From: Melastoma dodecandrum
Taxonomy: Eukaryota > Streptophyta > Magnoliopsida > Myrtales > Melastomataceae
Direction of reading: 5' to 3'
Assembly (NCBI GenBank): GCA_029817715.1
Contig: JARUPY010000416.1
Coordinates: 1-64,000, forward strand
DNA length: 64,000 bases
Shown: one piece after another, positions 51,315-61,262 of the stretch
Position numbering within the stretch: position 1 is the first letter of the stretch
How the letters are laid out: every line of letters starts with the position of its first letter
Made by a program: the position numbers and the translations under genes
The notes under the pieces: generated by a model
The model's input: only the letters and a program-made list of their open reading frames with translations
The model's database searches: none
Told to the model about the DNA's origin: nothing

Positions 51315-51821
51315 ATGCGAGCAATGGTTCAGGTGACGAACGGCATGAGCGTCGATGGGGGCCTGGCGGATCTCGCGGCGGCCGAGGCCGCGCTCGACGC
51401 GGTCTGGGAGCGGCTTTCGCTGGCGACGCGCAACGCGACGTTCGTGAGCCGCAAGGCCGAGGTCTTCGGGGATATCGCCGAGCGCCCGTCCACCGCTTTC
51501 GCGGCGGGCGAACCCCTGCTCACCTACCTCGAGCCGATCTGCTTCGCGCGCAAGCCGCTCGCCGACGGCACGCTCGCTTTTGGCGTAAGCACCGATTTCG
51601 AGATCATGACGCCCGACGGCCGGATTCTCGGTGGGCAGAAGGCGTTCCAGAAGATCGACATGGCGAGCCGCGGGCGTGTCCGCGAGCTCTTTCTCAATCT
51701 CACGCTGACGCTCGACGGCCTGCCCGCCGGCGCCTACGTCCTCGCCTACACCCTGCACGACACTGTCGGTGGGCAGTCGACGCGGATCGAGCAAACCTTC
51801 ACCATCGAAGCGGAGGCGTGA
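51315..51821 (+). CDS. Conserved hypothetical protein, beta-rich
   Basis: An intact frame of 168 codons from 51315 (51324 is an alternative). The motif LLTYLEPICFARKPLADGTLAFGVSTDFEIM and the later VRELFLNLTLTLDGLPAGAYVLAYTLHD resemble a Rhizobiales family of cytosolic or periplasmic proteins with a beta-sandwich look; the role is unknown. No signal peptide is visible. The 280 bp upstream (51035-51314) holds nothing else recognised. Confidence 0.6.
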   Translation: MRAMVQVTNGMSVDGGLADLAAAEAALDAVWERLSLATRNATFVSRKAEVFGDIAERPSTAFAAGEPLLTYLEPICFARKPLADGTLAFGVSTDFEIMTPDGRILGGQKAFQKIDMASRGRVRELFLNLTLTLDGLPAGAYVLAYTLHDTVGGQSTRIEQTFTIEAEA

Positions 51822-51834
51822 GCGGCCGCGATGC

Positions 51835-52269
51835 TCAGACCAGCGTCTTGAGATTGGCGAGACCCGCAGCGAACACGCCGTCGCCGATCACGCCCGAGAG
51901 CTCGGCCTCGCGGCCTTTCTCGCAGTCGAAGTGGGCGGTCCAATCGACGAAGGTGCCGTTGCTCTCGGTGACCGGCAGCGCGTGGATCGTCGCCTCGTAG
52001 TCGGTGACGCCGAGCGGGCTCTCGAGGATCACGTAGGTCTGCGTGTGCTCGTGGTCGGAGAGCGCGACCAGCCGCTCGACGATCTTGCCGCCGTCCTTCA
52101 TGTGGATCGTGCGCACGCAGCCGACCTTGTCGGCCGGCGCGCCACCCGTAATGTCGGTCCTCTCGGCCAGCGCCGAGACGATCGTGTGGATGGCACCGAA
52201 GTCGCGCACGTGCGGCCAGACGGTCTCGATGGGCGCGGCGATGACGGCGGACCTGTAGATTTTCGGCAT
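51835..52269 (-). CDS. SRPBCC/polyketide-cyclase-like protein
   Basis: Intact, 144 residues, helix-grip fold: the first strand and helix IYRSAVIAAPIETVWPHVRDFGAIHTIV, then VGCVRTIHMKDGGKIVERL, SPLGVTDYEATIHALPV and the long C-terminal helix. It binds an unknown small hydrophobic ligand. It follows guaB on the same strand by 31 bp (TTTTTTATACCCC between) and may be co-transcribed. Confidence 0.85.
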   Translation of the reverse strand: MPKIYRSAVIAAPIETVWPHVRDFGAIHTIVSALAERTDITGGAPADKVGCVRTIHMKDGGKIVERLVALSDHEHTQTYVILESPLGVTDYEATIHALPVTESNGTFVDWTAHFDCEKGREAELSGVIGDGVFAAGLANLKTLV

Positions 52270-52300
52270 ATGGCTCTCCCTCCCTCGTCGACGGGGTTTT

Positions 52301-54608
<2,308 letters not shown>

Positions 54609-54711
54609 CGCATCCTCCGATGCGTTCCTGCGTCGTGATGGTCTGCACCAGAGCGCCGAACCTGTCATGACGGCGGCGCTCCATTTTCCGAAAGACTCGA
54701 ACAAGGTCCGC

Positions 54712-55311
54712 ATGTCCTCGATCGTCCGCGCTCTCGCCCTTCTCGCCCTCGCCGCGACGCCCGCCTTCGCCCAGTCCGTCCCGGAGCCGGCGGACCTCTG
54801 GCGTGGCCCGATGCACGGCGCGACCCCGGCGACCTTGAAGGGCGCGACGGTGATCGACGCTCGGCAGCTCGCCGATCTTCTGGCGGCAAAGCGGCCGCTG
54901 ATCCTCGATGTCGCCAATCTCCAGCACCGTCCCGACGGGCCCGCCGCCGACAGGCTCCCGCCGCAGACCCATCGCTCGGTGCCCGGCGCCGCCTGGTGGC
55001 CCGGCGCCGGCAGCGGCACGCGCGAACCGGCTTTCGCCGGAGCGTTCGCGGCACGCGTTGCCGCCGCCACCGGCCGTGACAAGGACCGGCCGATCGTCAC
55101 CTTCTGCCATCCCGCGCGCTGGGGCAGCTGGAACGCCGGCAAGCGGCTGACCGAGCTCGGATACACCCACGTCTACTGGTATCCCGGCGGCTCGGAAGGC
55201 TGGGAAGCCACCGGCAAAAGCCAGGCGGTTCTCGAGGACCCGGCGTGGAAGGCGACCGGCTTCGACAAGGATTCCTCGGTGACCTTGGAGCCACGCGCGG
55301 CGGGGAAGTGA
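54712..55311 (+). CDS. Exported rhodanese-like protein of the PQQ-associated CxxCW type, second Cys missing
   Basis: The signal peptide is ALALLALAATPAFAQ. The rhodanese fold contains DLLAAKRPLILDVANL and the active loop TFCHPARWGSWNAGKR. In the PQQ-linked family the loop is CxxxCWxSWNAxKR; here the first Cys and WxSWNAxKR are kept, but the second Cys position is Arg. Length of 199 residues is normal and the frame intact. No PQQ dehydrogenase gene is nearby. Sulfurtransferase activity could persist with one Cys. Confidence 0.8.
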   Translation: MSSIVRALALLALAATPAFAQSVPEPADLWRGPMHGATPATLKGATVIDARQLADLLAAKRPLILDVANLQHRPDGPAADRLPPQTHRSVPGAAWWPGAGSGTREPAFAGAFAARVAAATGRDKDRPIVTFCHPARWGSWNAGKRLTELGYTHVYWYPGGSEGWEATGKSQAVLEDPAWKATGFDKDSSVTLEPRAAGK

Positions 55312-55402
55312 GCGGTCGTTTCGTTCCAAAGTCTCGGGTCGGGTCGCGTTGTGATGCGGGTGGCGCCGGATAAGATCGCCTGACCACCCGCGGACTCCGC
55401 CG

Positions 55403-55927
55403 ATGCGCTGCCGTCTCCTCGCCTGCCTTCTCGCCGCCCTGTTGCTCCCGGCCGCCGTGCGGGCGGATGCGCCGCCCGGCTGCATCGGCGTTTCCGTCTT
55501 CGGTCCGTGGGGCAGCAACTGCTTTCAGGACGCAACGAATCGCTATTGCGTGGCGCAGATCACCAACGGACGCTCGTCGATCTTGCTGCTTTACAGCCGC
55601 GCCTTGAACAGCGCCGCTCCGCCCGTCGGACGCATCAACGTTCGAGCGACGGATCTCTTCCTCTCGACGGCGGTCAAGACCTTGCCCATGACGATCCAGC
55701 ACGGGGTCGATCCGCAGATCGCGCAAATCGCGATTGTCGACGGGCCGCAGTCGGCCTTCGGGCATCTGCCGCTCGACACGCTGGTCGCCTGGACCGCCAA
55801 GCCGCAGGAGCCGGACAGGCTCGACGTCGGCCTCTCCGGCCGCCTTTATGCCTACACGTTCGAGCCCAGGGACTTCTCGCCCGTCGTCGCCAAATTCCGC
55901 ACCTGCTTTCCGAGCAGCGGCCAATAG
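55403..55927 (+). CDS. Secreted protein of 174 residues, invasion-associated-locus-B-like
   Basis: The signal peptide MRCRLLACLLAALLLPAAVRA ends near residue 21. The mature part has IalB-type features: GPWGSNCFQDATNRYCVAQITNG near the start, a middle HGVDPQIAQIAIVDG and a final Cys in KFRTCFPSSGQ. IalB-like proteins are common small periplasmic proteins in Rhizobiales. The assignment rests on pattern only. The frame is intact. Confidence 0.6.
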   Translation: MRCRLLACLLAALLLPAAVRADAPPGCIGVSVFGPWGSNCFQDATNRYCVAQITNGRSSILLLYSRALNSAAPPVGRINVRATDLFLSTAVKTLPMTIQHGVDPQIAQIAIVDGPQSAFGHLPLDTLVAWTAKPQEPDRLDVGLSGRLYAYTFEPRDFSPVVAKFRTCFPSSGQ

Positions 55928-56020
55928 GCGCGGGGCTTCGCTGGGGCAGCCGGAGCCAATCCGTTCGCCGCACGTTTGCTGCGAGCGTGGCCTTTGCCGC
56001 GCTCCAGGAGCACCGCCAGG

Positions 56021-56816
56021 GTGAGAGCTGTTTCGTTTCACGCCGCGCGACTGCCCCTGCTTGCGGTTGCCTTGCTCGGCCTATCGGCGGGTACGGCCCT
56101 CGCGCAGGGAACGCCGGAGCAGCGCGAGGCCTGCACGCCGGATGCGCTGAAGCTCTGCCAGGACACGATACCCGACGTCGCGAGGACCGAGGCCTGCATG
56201 AGGCGCCACGAGGCCGAGCTGAGCCCGCGCTGCCACGCCGCCTTCATCGCGCCGGGCGCCCCGACGGAGACGCGGCGCGCGGCCCGCGCCGCACCCGAGG
56301 AGCGGCCCGCGCCGCAAGAGCGCCGGCATGCGCGCGGCGCGCCGCCCGACGATGACGAGCGCGGCGCCGCACCGCGACGTCTCGGGCCCCGCGACCCCGA
56401 CCAGCGCGAGGCCGGCGGGCCGCCCGACGGATACGACGAGCCGCCCCCTGGGCCGCGCCGTTTCGGGCCGCCGGGTCCCGACGGATACGACGAGCCATGG
56501 CCCGGCCCGCGCGGATATGGGCCGCCCGGTCCGAACGGTGGAGGTTTCGCCGGCGGCCCGCGGGACGGCTACGATGGACCCGGGCCGCGCGATTACGGAC
56601 CGCCCGACGTCAGACGCTTCGCCGATCGTGGGGAACCGGACGACCGCGGACCGCCCGACGTCCGTCGCTATCACTACGGTGCACCCGACGTCGGCGCGTC
56701 GGGGGCCGCGTGGCGGGCGAGGGGCGCGCGCCGTTTTGCGCCGCCTCTGCGCGCAGGACATGATCGATCCGCGCACCTGCGCCCTCGTGCGACGGGCGCT
56801 GGCGGAGGAGCGCTGA
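56021..56816 (+). CDS. Secreted Cys-rich/Pro-Gly-rich repeat protein, one frameshift
   Basis: GTG start and signal peptide (LPLLAVALLGLSAGTALAQ). An N-terminal module has four spaced cysteines (EACTPDALKLCQDTIPDV, EACMRRHEAEL, SPRCHAAF) as in the cysteine-rich GLG1-like repeat of alphaproteobacteria. Then about 130 residues are low-complexity with repeats of GPPGPDGYDEP-type and PDGYDEPPPGPRRFGPPG. The C-terminal end, after a shift near 56740, reads LCAQDMIDPRTCALVRRALAEER, another Cys pair. It is likely surface- or periplasm-located; role unknown. Confidence 0.6.
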
Positions 56817-56850
56817 GCCATCGAGATACGCGCGCGGTTTCGTCTTCTCC

Positions 56851-56873
56851 CGCAAACGGGAGAAGGAAGACGC
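56851..56873. repeat. Half-palindrome related to the repeat arms
   Basis: CTTCTCCCGCAAACGGGAGAAGG: a short perfect-type hairpin matching one inner arm of the 193-bp element. It lies between two genes in tandem and could be an attenuating hairpin or a repeat relic. Confidence 0.6.
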
Positions 56874-56918
56874 GTCACTTACAAAGGTTTGACCTCGTAC
56901 CATGAGCAGGAGACGCTT

Positions 56919-57473
56919 TTGCGACCGATCATCTTCGCGGCTTGCCTCGCCCTCGCCTGCCTGGCCAGTGCCCCGGCCAGAGCCGCACTGAAGCCCGGCG
57001 ACGCCGCTCCGCCCTTCACCATGGAAGCGGCACGCGGCGGCAAGACCTTCACTTTCGACCTCGCGAGCGCGCTCTCGAAGGGCCCCGTCGTCCTCTATTT
57101 CTACCCGAAGAGCTTCACCAGCGTCTGCACGGTGGAAGCGCACGATTTCGCTGAGGCGATGCCGGCCTTCACGGGCGCCGGCGCCAGCGTCATCGGTGTC
57201 TCCGCCGACGGGATCGACACCCAGCGCGAGTTTTCGTCGAAGGAATGCCGCGACACTTTTCCCGTCGGCGCCGACCCGCAGCTCGCCGTCATCCGCGCGT
57301 ACGACGTCGCGCTCGCGATGCCCGGTACGAGCATGGGGTTCGCCGAGCGCGTCTCCTACGTGATCGCGCCGGACGGCAAGATCCTGTCCGCCTATGCCGA
57401 CGCGAACGCCGAGGGGCACATCAAGAACGCGCTGGCCGCGGTGAAGGCCTGGCGCGCGGCGCAGACGCACTGA
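56919..57473 (+). CDS. Exported thiol-dependent peroxiredoxin (AhpC/TSA, BCP-like)
   Basis: The signal peptide (IIFAACLALACLASAPARA) begins just after TTG 56919, which has AGGAG seven bases upstream; TTG 56889 also opens the frame. The peroxidatic Cys is in YPKSFTSVCTVEAHDF, and a second Cys (SSKECRDTF) lies about 45 residues on, suiting an atypical 2-Cys mechanism. The thioredoxin-fold TMAXXX-type core is intact. The export signal is unusual for BCP-type enzymes and implies periplasmic peroxide removal. Confidence 0.85.
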   Translation: MRPIIFAACLALACLASAPARAALKPGDAAPPFTMEAARGGKTFTFDLASALSKGPVVLYFYPKSFTSVCTVEAHDFAEAMPAFTGAGASVIGVSADGIDTQREFSSKECRDTFPVGADPQLAVIRAYDVALAMPGTSMGFAERVSYVIAPDGKILSAYADANAEGHIKNALAAVKAWRAAQTH

Positions 57474-57567
57474 CGGAGCGGCGACGCCCCGTCGCCGCCG
57501 TTGCGCCGACGCGTCTTCCTTCGGAGTGCGCGCGGCATCTTGGCGGCGACGAGGCGTCGCCGCTCCG
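57474..57567. terminator. Long inverted repeat between convergent genes
   Basis: The left arm 57474-57498 (CGGAGCGGCGACGCCCCGTC...) and right arm 57542-57567 (...GAGGCGTCGCCGCTCCG) pair over about 25 bases around a loop of about 43. It follows the peroxiredoxin stop directly and meets the stop of the ArsR-like gene, so it likely stops both transcripts. There is no T-run, so it is not a textbook terminator. Confidence 0.55.
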
Positions 57568-57581
57568 GAATGCGCTCTCCG

Positions 57582-58265
57582 TCAGAGCACGGCCCCGAAC
57601 GTATCCGCGAACCCGCGCGCGCCGATCGGCGTGACGGCGAGCGCGCGGCTGTCGCGCGCCCGCGCGATCCAGCGCCGCGACAGCGCGTGCCGAAGGATCG
57701 CCGCGCCGACCGCGCCGGCGATGTGCGGGCGCCGCTCGCTCCAGTCGAGGCACGGGCGGCAGAACACCCGGCGCCGCGACGAGGCCGCGAGATCGATGCC
57801 CGCCTCGTCGAGGAAGACGCGTCCGGCCTCCGTCACCTGGCCGCCCTCGCTGTCGAGCACGACATGCTCGCGCGCGACGAGCGCATCGGCGATCGCGACC
57901 GCAAGGCGGCCGGCCATGTGATCGTAGCAGGATCTGGCGTCGCGCAGCGCGTCGCCGCCACGCCAATGCGGCACGTGCCGCGCGGGCCCCGCCTGGGCGA
58001 CGACCATCAGCCCCTCGAGCATCTCGCCGACGCGCGGCGACGCGAGGCGGAAGTAGCGGTGGCGCCCTTGCTTCTCGAGCGCGAGGAGGCCGGCATCCGC
58101 GAGCTTGGCGAGATGCGTGCTCGCCGTCTGCGGCGTGACGCCGGCGACGTGGGCGAGCTCGGAGGCGGTCAGCGCCCGCCCGTCGATCAGGCTCATGAGC
58201 ATGTTGGCGCGCGCAGGGTCGCCGACGAGCGTGCCGATCTGCGCGATCTTGGGGCCGTGGGTCAT
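57582..58265 (-). CDS. ArsR-family transcriptional regulator with a C-terminal extension
   Basis: An intact 227-residue protein. A winged-helix domain (SLIDGRALTASELAHVAGVT, STHLAKLADAGLLALEKQGRH) is followed by about 130 residues with CYDHMAG, an internal FCRPCLDWSERRPHIAG and ALSRRWIARARDSRAL. The second half is typical of ArsR proteins with an added HTH-like domain. CxxC (RPC) suggests metal or redox sensing; the ligand is unknown. It is divergent from galU. Confidence 0.82.
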   Translation of the reverse strand: MTHGPKIAQIGTLVGDPARANMLMSLIDGRALTASELAHVAGVTPQTASTHLAKLADAGLLALEKQGRHRYFRLASPRVGEMLEGLMVVAQAGPARHVPHWRGGDALRDARSCYDHMAGRLAVAIADALVAREHVVLDSEGGQVTEAGRVFLDEAGIDLAASSRRRVFCRPCLDWSERRPHIAGAVGAAILRHALSRRWIARARDSRALAVTPIGARGFADTFGAVL

Positions 58266-58417
58266 GCGGGCGACACTAGCCGCGCGCCCGGCCGGGATGA
58301 AGCCTCAACGCTTCGGCCGGGATCGAAGCGTCGAAGAGGCGTTGGTGCTCCGCCTGGACGTCACCGCCCTAATCTGCGATTTGCCCGCCGACGCCGATCG
58401 ACGGAGAAGCAGCCCGC

Positions 58418-59305
58418 ATGACGCAGAAAAAGATCCGCAAGGCCGTGTTTCCCGTGGCCGGTCTCGGCACGCGCTTCCTGCCGGCGACCAAGGCGGTGCC
58501 CAAGGAGATGCTGACCGTCGTCGACGCGCCGGTTCTCCAGCATGTCGTCGACGAGGCGAAGGAAGCCGGCATCGAGCATTTCATCTTCGTCACGGGTCGC
58601 GGCAAAGCCGTGATCGAGGATTACTTCGACATCGCCTTCGAGCTCGAGGACACGCTCGAGAAGCGTGGGAAGAAGCCGCAGCAGGCGCTGCTCGAGAAGC
58701 AGCTGCCGCCGGCGGGCTCCACCAGCTTCACGCGCCAGCAGGCGCCGCTCGGCCTCGGCCATGCCGTGTGGTGCGCGCGGGAAATCGTCGGCGACGAGCC
58801 GTTCGCCGTGGTGCTGCCCGACATGATCACCCTGCCCGGCGCCAAGGGCTCGCGCTGCCTCAGGCAATGCGTCGACGCCTATGACGCCACCGGCGCGAAC
58901 ATCATCGCGACCGAGGAGGTGCCGGAGTCGGAGACACACAAGTACGGCATCCTGTCGATCGGCGCCGACCGCGGCGACACGTTCGAGATCAAGGGCATGG
59001 TCGAGAAACCGCCGAAGGGCGAAGCGCCGTCGACCTCGATCATCTCCGGGCGGTACGTCCTCGCCCCGGAGATCTTCGACATCCTCGCCAAGATCGGCAA
59101 GGGCGCGGGCGGCGAGATCCAGCTCACCGACGGTATGAAGCAGCTTTCCGGGACGCAGGCGTTTCACGGCGTGCGCTTCGACGGGAAAACGCACGATTGT
59201 GGCTCCAAGCTCGGCTTCCTGATGGCGAATGTCGCCTTCGCGCTCGTCGACGGCGAGGTCGGCGCGGACTTCAGGCGCGAGGCGGCGGCGCTGCTGGGGG
59301 GCTGA
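58418..59305 (+). CDS. galU: UTP--glucose-1-phosphate uridylyltransferase
   Basis: Makes UDP-glucose for polysaccharides and envelope sugars. Complete 295 residues. The nucleotide-binding start is VFPVAGLGTRFLPATKAVPK; the active-site region includes EEVPESETHKYGILSI and GMVEKPPKGEAPS; FDGKTHDCGSKLGFLMAN lies near the end. Intact frame. A copy of the 193-bp repeat lies 20 bp after the stop. Confidence 0.96.
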   Translation: MTQKKIRKAVFPVAGLGTRFLPATKAVPKEMLTVVDAPVLQHVVDEAKEAGIEHFIFVTGRGKAVIEDYFDIAFELEDTLEKRGKKPQQALLEKQLPPAGSTSFTRQQAPLGLGHAVWCAREIVGDEPFAVVLPDMITLPGAKGSRCLRQCVDAYDATGANIIATEEVPESETHKYGILSIGADRGDTFEIKGMVEKPPKGEAPSTSIISGRYVLAPEIFDILAKIGKGAGGEIQLTDGMKQLSGTQAFHGVRFDGKTHDCGSKLGFLMANVAFALVDGEVGADFRREAAALLGG

Positions 59306-59325
59306 TCCTTCCCTACGAGGCGGCT

Positions 59326-59518
59326 GTGCCATTCGCGCAGGGGCTCCCTTCTCCCCTTGCGGGAGAAGGTGGCGGCGAAGCCGACGGATGAGGGGTCGCT
59401 CGGACTTGGTCTTTTGCGCTGGGCAAACCTTCTTAGTGCGAGCGACCCCTCATCCGCCCTTCGGGCACCTTCCCCCCGAGGGGGAGAAGGCAGATCGCGC
59501 CCGATTCCGAGATGTCTG
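59326..59518 (-). repeat. Copy C of the 193-bp dispersed palindromic element (inverted)
   Basis: Read on the minus strand it starts CAGACATCTCGGAATCGGGC and keeps the arms (CCTTCTCCCCCTCGGGGGGAAGG; GAGGGGTCGCTCG/CGAGCGACCCCTC) and the centre (GGTTTGCCCAGCG). The other edge is less like copies A and B. It lies between galU and the GAF-PAS gene, convergent in orientation. Confidence 0.82.
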
Positions 59519-59551
59519 AAACCCGTAGGCACAGCCGGTGAGGATTCCCCC

Positions 59552-60748
59552 CTACCCGACGAGCCGCTCGCCCACGCTTTCCTCGGCGACGGCGCGCAGG
59601 CGGCGTGTCAGGCTCATGGCGCGGCTCGCGGTCTCCTCGGCGCCGTCGAGGCACTTGAGGATCGCCGTGTCGCCCGGCTCGCGGAGCCGGCGCCGCGCGA
59701 AGCCGAGATAGCCGACGATCGTCGCCAGCAAGGTGTTGAACTCGTTGGCGGCGCCGCCGGTCATCTCGCCGACCGCCTCCATCTTCTGCGCCTGGTACAG
59801 CAAGGTCTCGGTGCGCCGCCGCTCGGTGAGGTCGATCCCTTCGGCCACGAGGCCGAGGATCGCGCCGCGATCGTCGACGACCGGACGCATCGTGATGTCG
59901 TAGACGCGTTGCCCGGTCGGCAGATCGAGCTCGATCTCCCGGCGCGTGGTTTCGCCGCGCGCGGCGCGCCGGACCATCGCGTGCAGGTGCTCGGGAACGC
60001 CGTGGGTCGTCGCGTACCAGGTGAGGTCCCAGAACTTGCGGCCGACCACGTCGGCGAGGGTCACGCCGGCGATCCGTAGCGCGCGGGCGTTTGCGCCGAG
60101 CAGGGAGCCGTCCGGCGCGAGGAAGGCCTGCGTGACGTAGCCGGTCTCGAAGCAGGTGCGCAGCCGCGCCTCGCAGGCGCGGAGCGCGGCTTTCGCAGCA
60201 TCGTGCTCGGCGACGGCGAGGCGCAGCTCCATGCGGGCCAGCACCTGGCGGCCGAGCGCGGCGAGCGCCGTGAGCTGCTCCTGCGACAGGCCATCGGGGC
60301 GCGGCGCGTAATCGAGGACGCAGAGCGTGCCGAGCGGGATGCCGTTCGCCGTCTCGAGCCGCGCGCGGGCATAGAAACGACAGAACGGCTCGCCGGTCAC
60401 GGCTGGATTGTCGCGTGTACGCGGATCGCGGGTGAGATCGGGGATCACCAGGAGGCCCGGCTGGGCCAGGGTCTGCGCGCAGACCGACTCGATCAGCGGC
60501 GTCTCCTGCCCGGCAAATCCGACACGCGCCTTGAACCATTGCCGCTCGAGATCGACGAGGCTGACGAGCGCCACCGGCGTCGCGCAGATCGCCGCAGCGA
60601 GCTTGACGATATCGTCGAAGCCGTCCTCCGGCGCCGTATCGAGAATGCGGAACCGTTCCAGCTGCTCGCGCCGCTCCCAAGGATCGAGGGTCGGGCCATC
60701 GAGTGCCGAATTGTCGAACGTCGTGGCAGGCTCTTCCCCGCGCGTCAT
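59552..60748 (-). CDS. GAF-PAS sensor protein with a degenerate, truncated histidine-kinase end
   Basis: An intact frame of 398 codons. GAF domain first (about 30-170; FRILDTAPEDGFDDIVKLAA, PLGTLCVLDYAPRP), then PAS (about 200-320; GYVTQAFLAPDGSLLGANAR) and a HisKA-like helix pair. The H-box reads GGAANEFNTLLATIVGYLG: where family members have AHDFNN the His is Asn. No HATPase domain follows; the frame stops after LTRRLRAVAEESVGERLVG. It may be a non-catalytic sensor/partner or a truncated kinase. Confidence 0.8.
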   Translation of the reverse strand: MTRGEEPATTFDNSALDGPTLDPWERREQLERFRILDTAPEDGFDDIVKLAAAICATPVALVSLVDLERQWFKARVGFAGQETPLIESVCAQTLAQPGLLVIPDLTRDPRTRDNPAVTGEPFCRFYARARLETANGIPLGTLCVLDYAPRPDGLSQEQLTALAALGRQVLARMELRLAVAEHDAAKAALRACEARLRTCFETGYVTQAFLAPDGSLLGANARALRIAGVTLADVVGRKFWDLTWYATTHGVPEHLHAMVRRAARGETTRREIELDLPTGQRVYDITMRPVVDDRGAILGLVAEGIDLTERRRTETLLYQAQKMEAVGEMTGGAANEFNTLLATIVGYLGFARRRLREPGDTAILKCLDGAEETASRAMSLTRRLRAVAEESVGERLVG

Positions 60749-61023
60749 CGCATTATCCTTCGTGGTCCAATCCGCCGGATGGTGTCATCGAAAGGTCCCG
60801 ACGTCCATCGTCACGGTAAATGTTACGTGGGGTCAATCCGCAGCCTTGACTAAGAATGGCTCAATGTCATTTGTCACGAGGATTATAAGTTATTATAGAG
60901 ATGGATAAAATACAATGGATGTTCGAGACACATTTCTGTCGGGTAGAAATTGAGCTGAAACGCGCCGGGCATGGAAACGTCGCGGCGTCGTCCGCGATGT
61001 GATCTCAAACAGGGACGGAGGCA
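60749..61023. promoter_or_regulatory. AT-rich intergenic stretch
   Basis: No ORF of note. The segment about 60850-60960 is much richer in A and T (TTATAAGTTATTATAGAG, GATAAAATACAATGG) than the surroundings and should contain the promoters of the divergent GAF-PAS and small-secreted-protein genes. No known operator was recognised. Confidence 0.4.
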
Positions 61024-61251
61024 ATGATTCGCAAATCCGCGATTGAAGCGCTGGGTCTCGTGCTCCTGCTGGCGGCGACCCCCGTGAGGGCGGGGACGCA
61101 TCGGCGCCACGCCGTGCCGGCTCTGCCGCCCGCGAACACGCGCCACAGCTTCTATCCGGAAGAGGTCGAAGGCGGCGTGTCCGGCAACCTGCCGTTCAAC
61201 AACCAGATCCGCAAGCACACCGACCCTCTGAACGCCAACGGCGGCAGGTAG
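61024..61251 (+). CDS. Small secreted protein, 75 residues
   Basis: Starts MIRKSAIEALGLVLLLAATPVRA, a signal peptide; mature part is Arg/His/Pro-rich with HSFYPEEVEGGVSGNLPFNN. An AGGGACGGAGG-like ribosome site precedes the ATG. No family is recognised. The frame is intact and converges with the ClpP-like gene. Confidence 0.5.
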   Translation: MIRKSAIEALGLVLLLAATPVRAGTHRRHAVPALPPANTRHSFYPEEVEGGVSGNLPFNNQIRKHTDPLNANGGR

Positions 61252-61262
61252 CCGGCCGCGCA

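Noticed and set aside
55403..55927. Virulence factor by IalB similarity
   Set aside because: IalB-like proteins are widespread in free-living Rhizobiales; the resemblance is weak and gives no evidence for host interaction.
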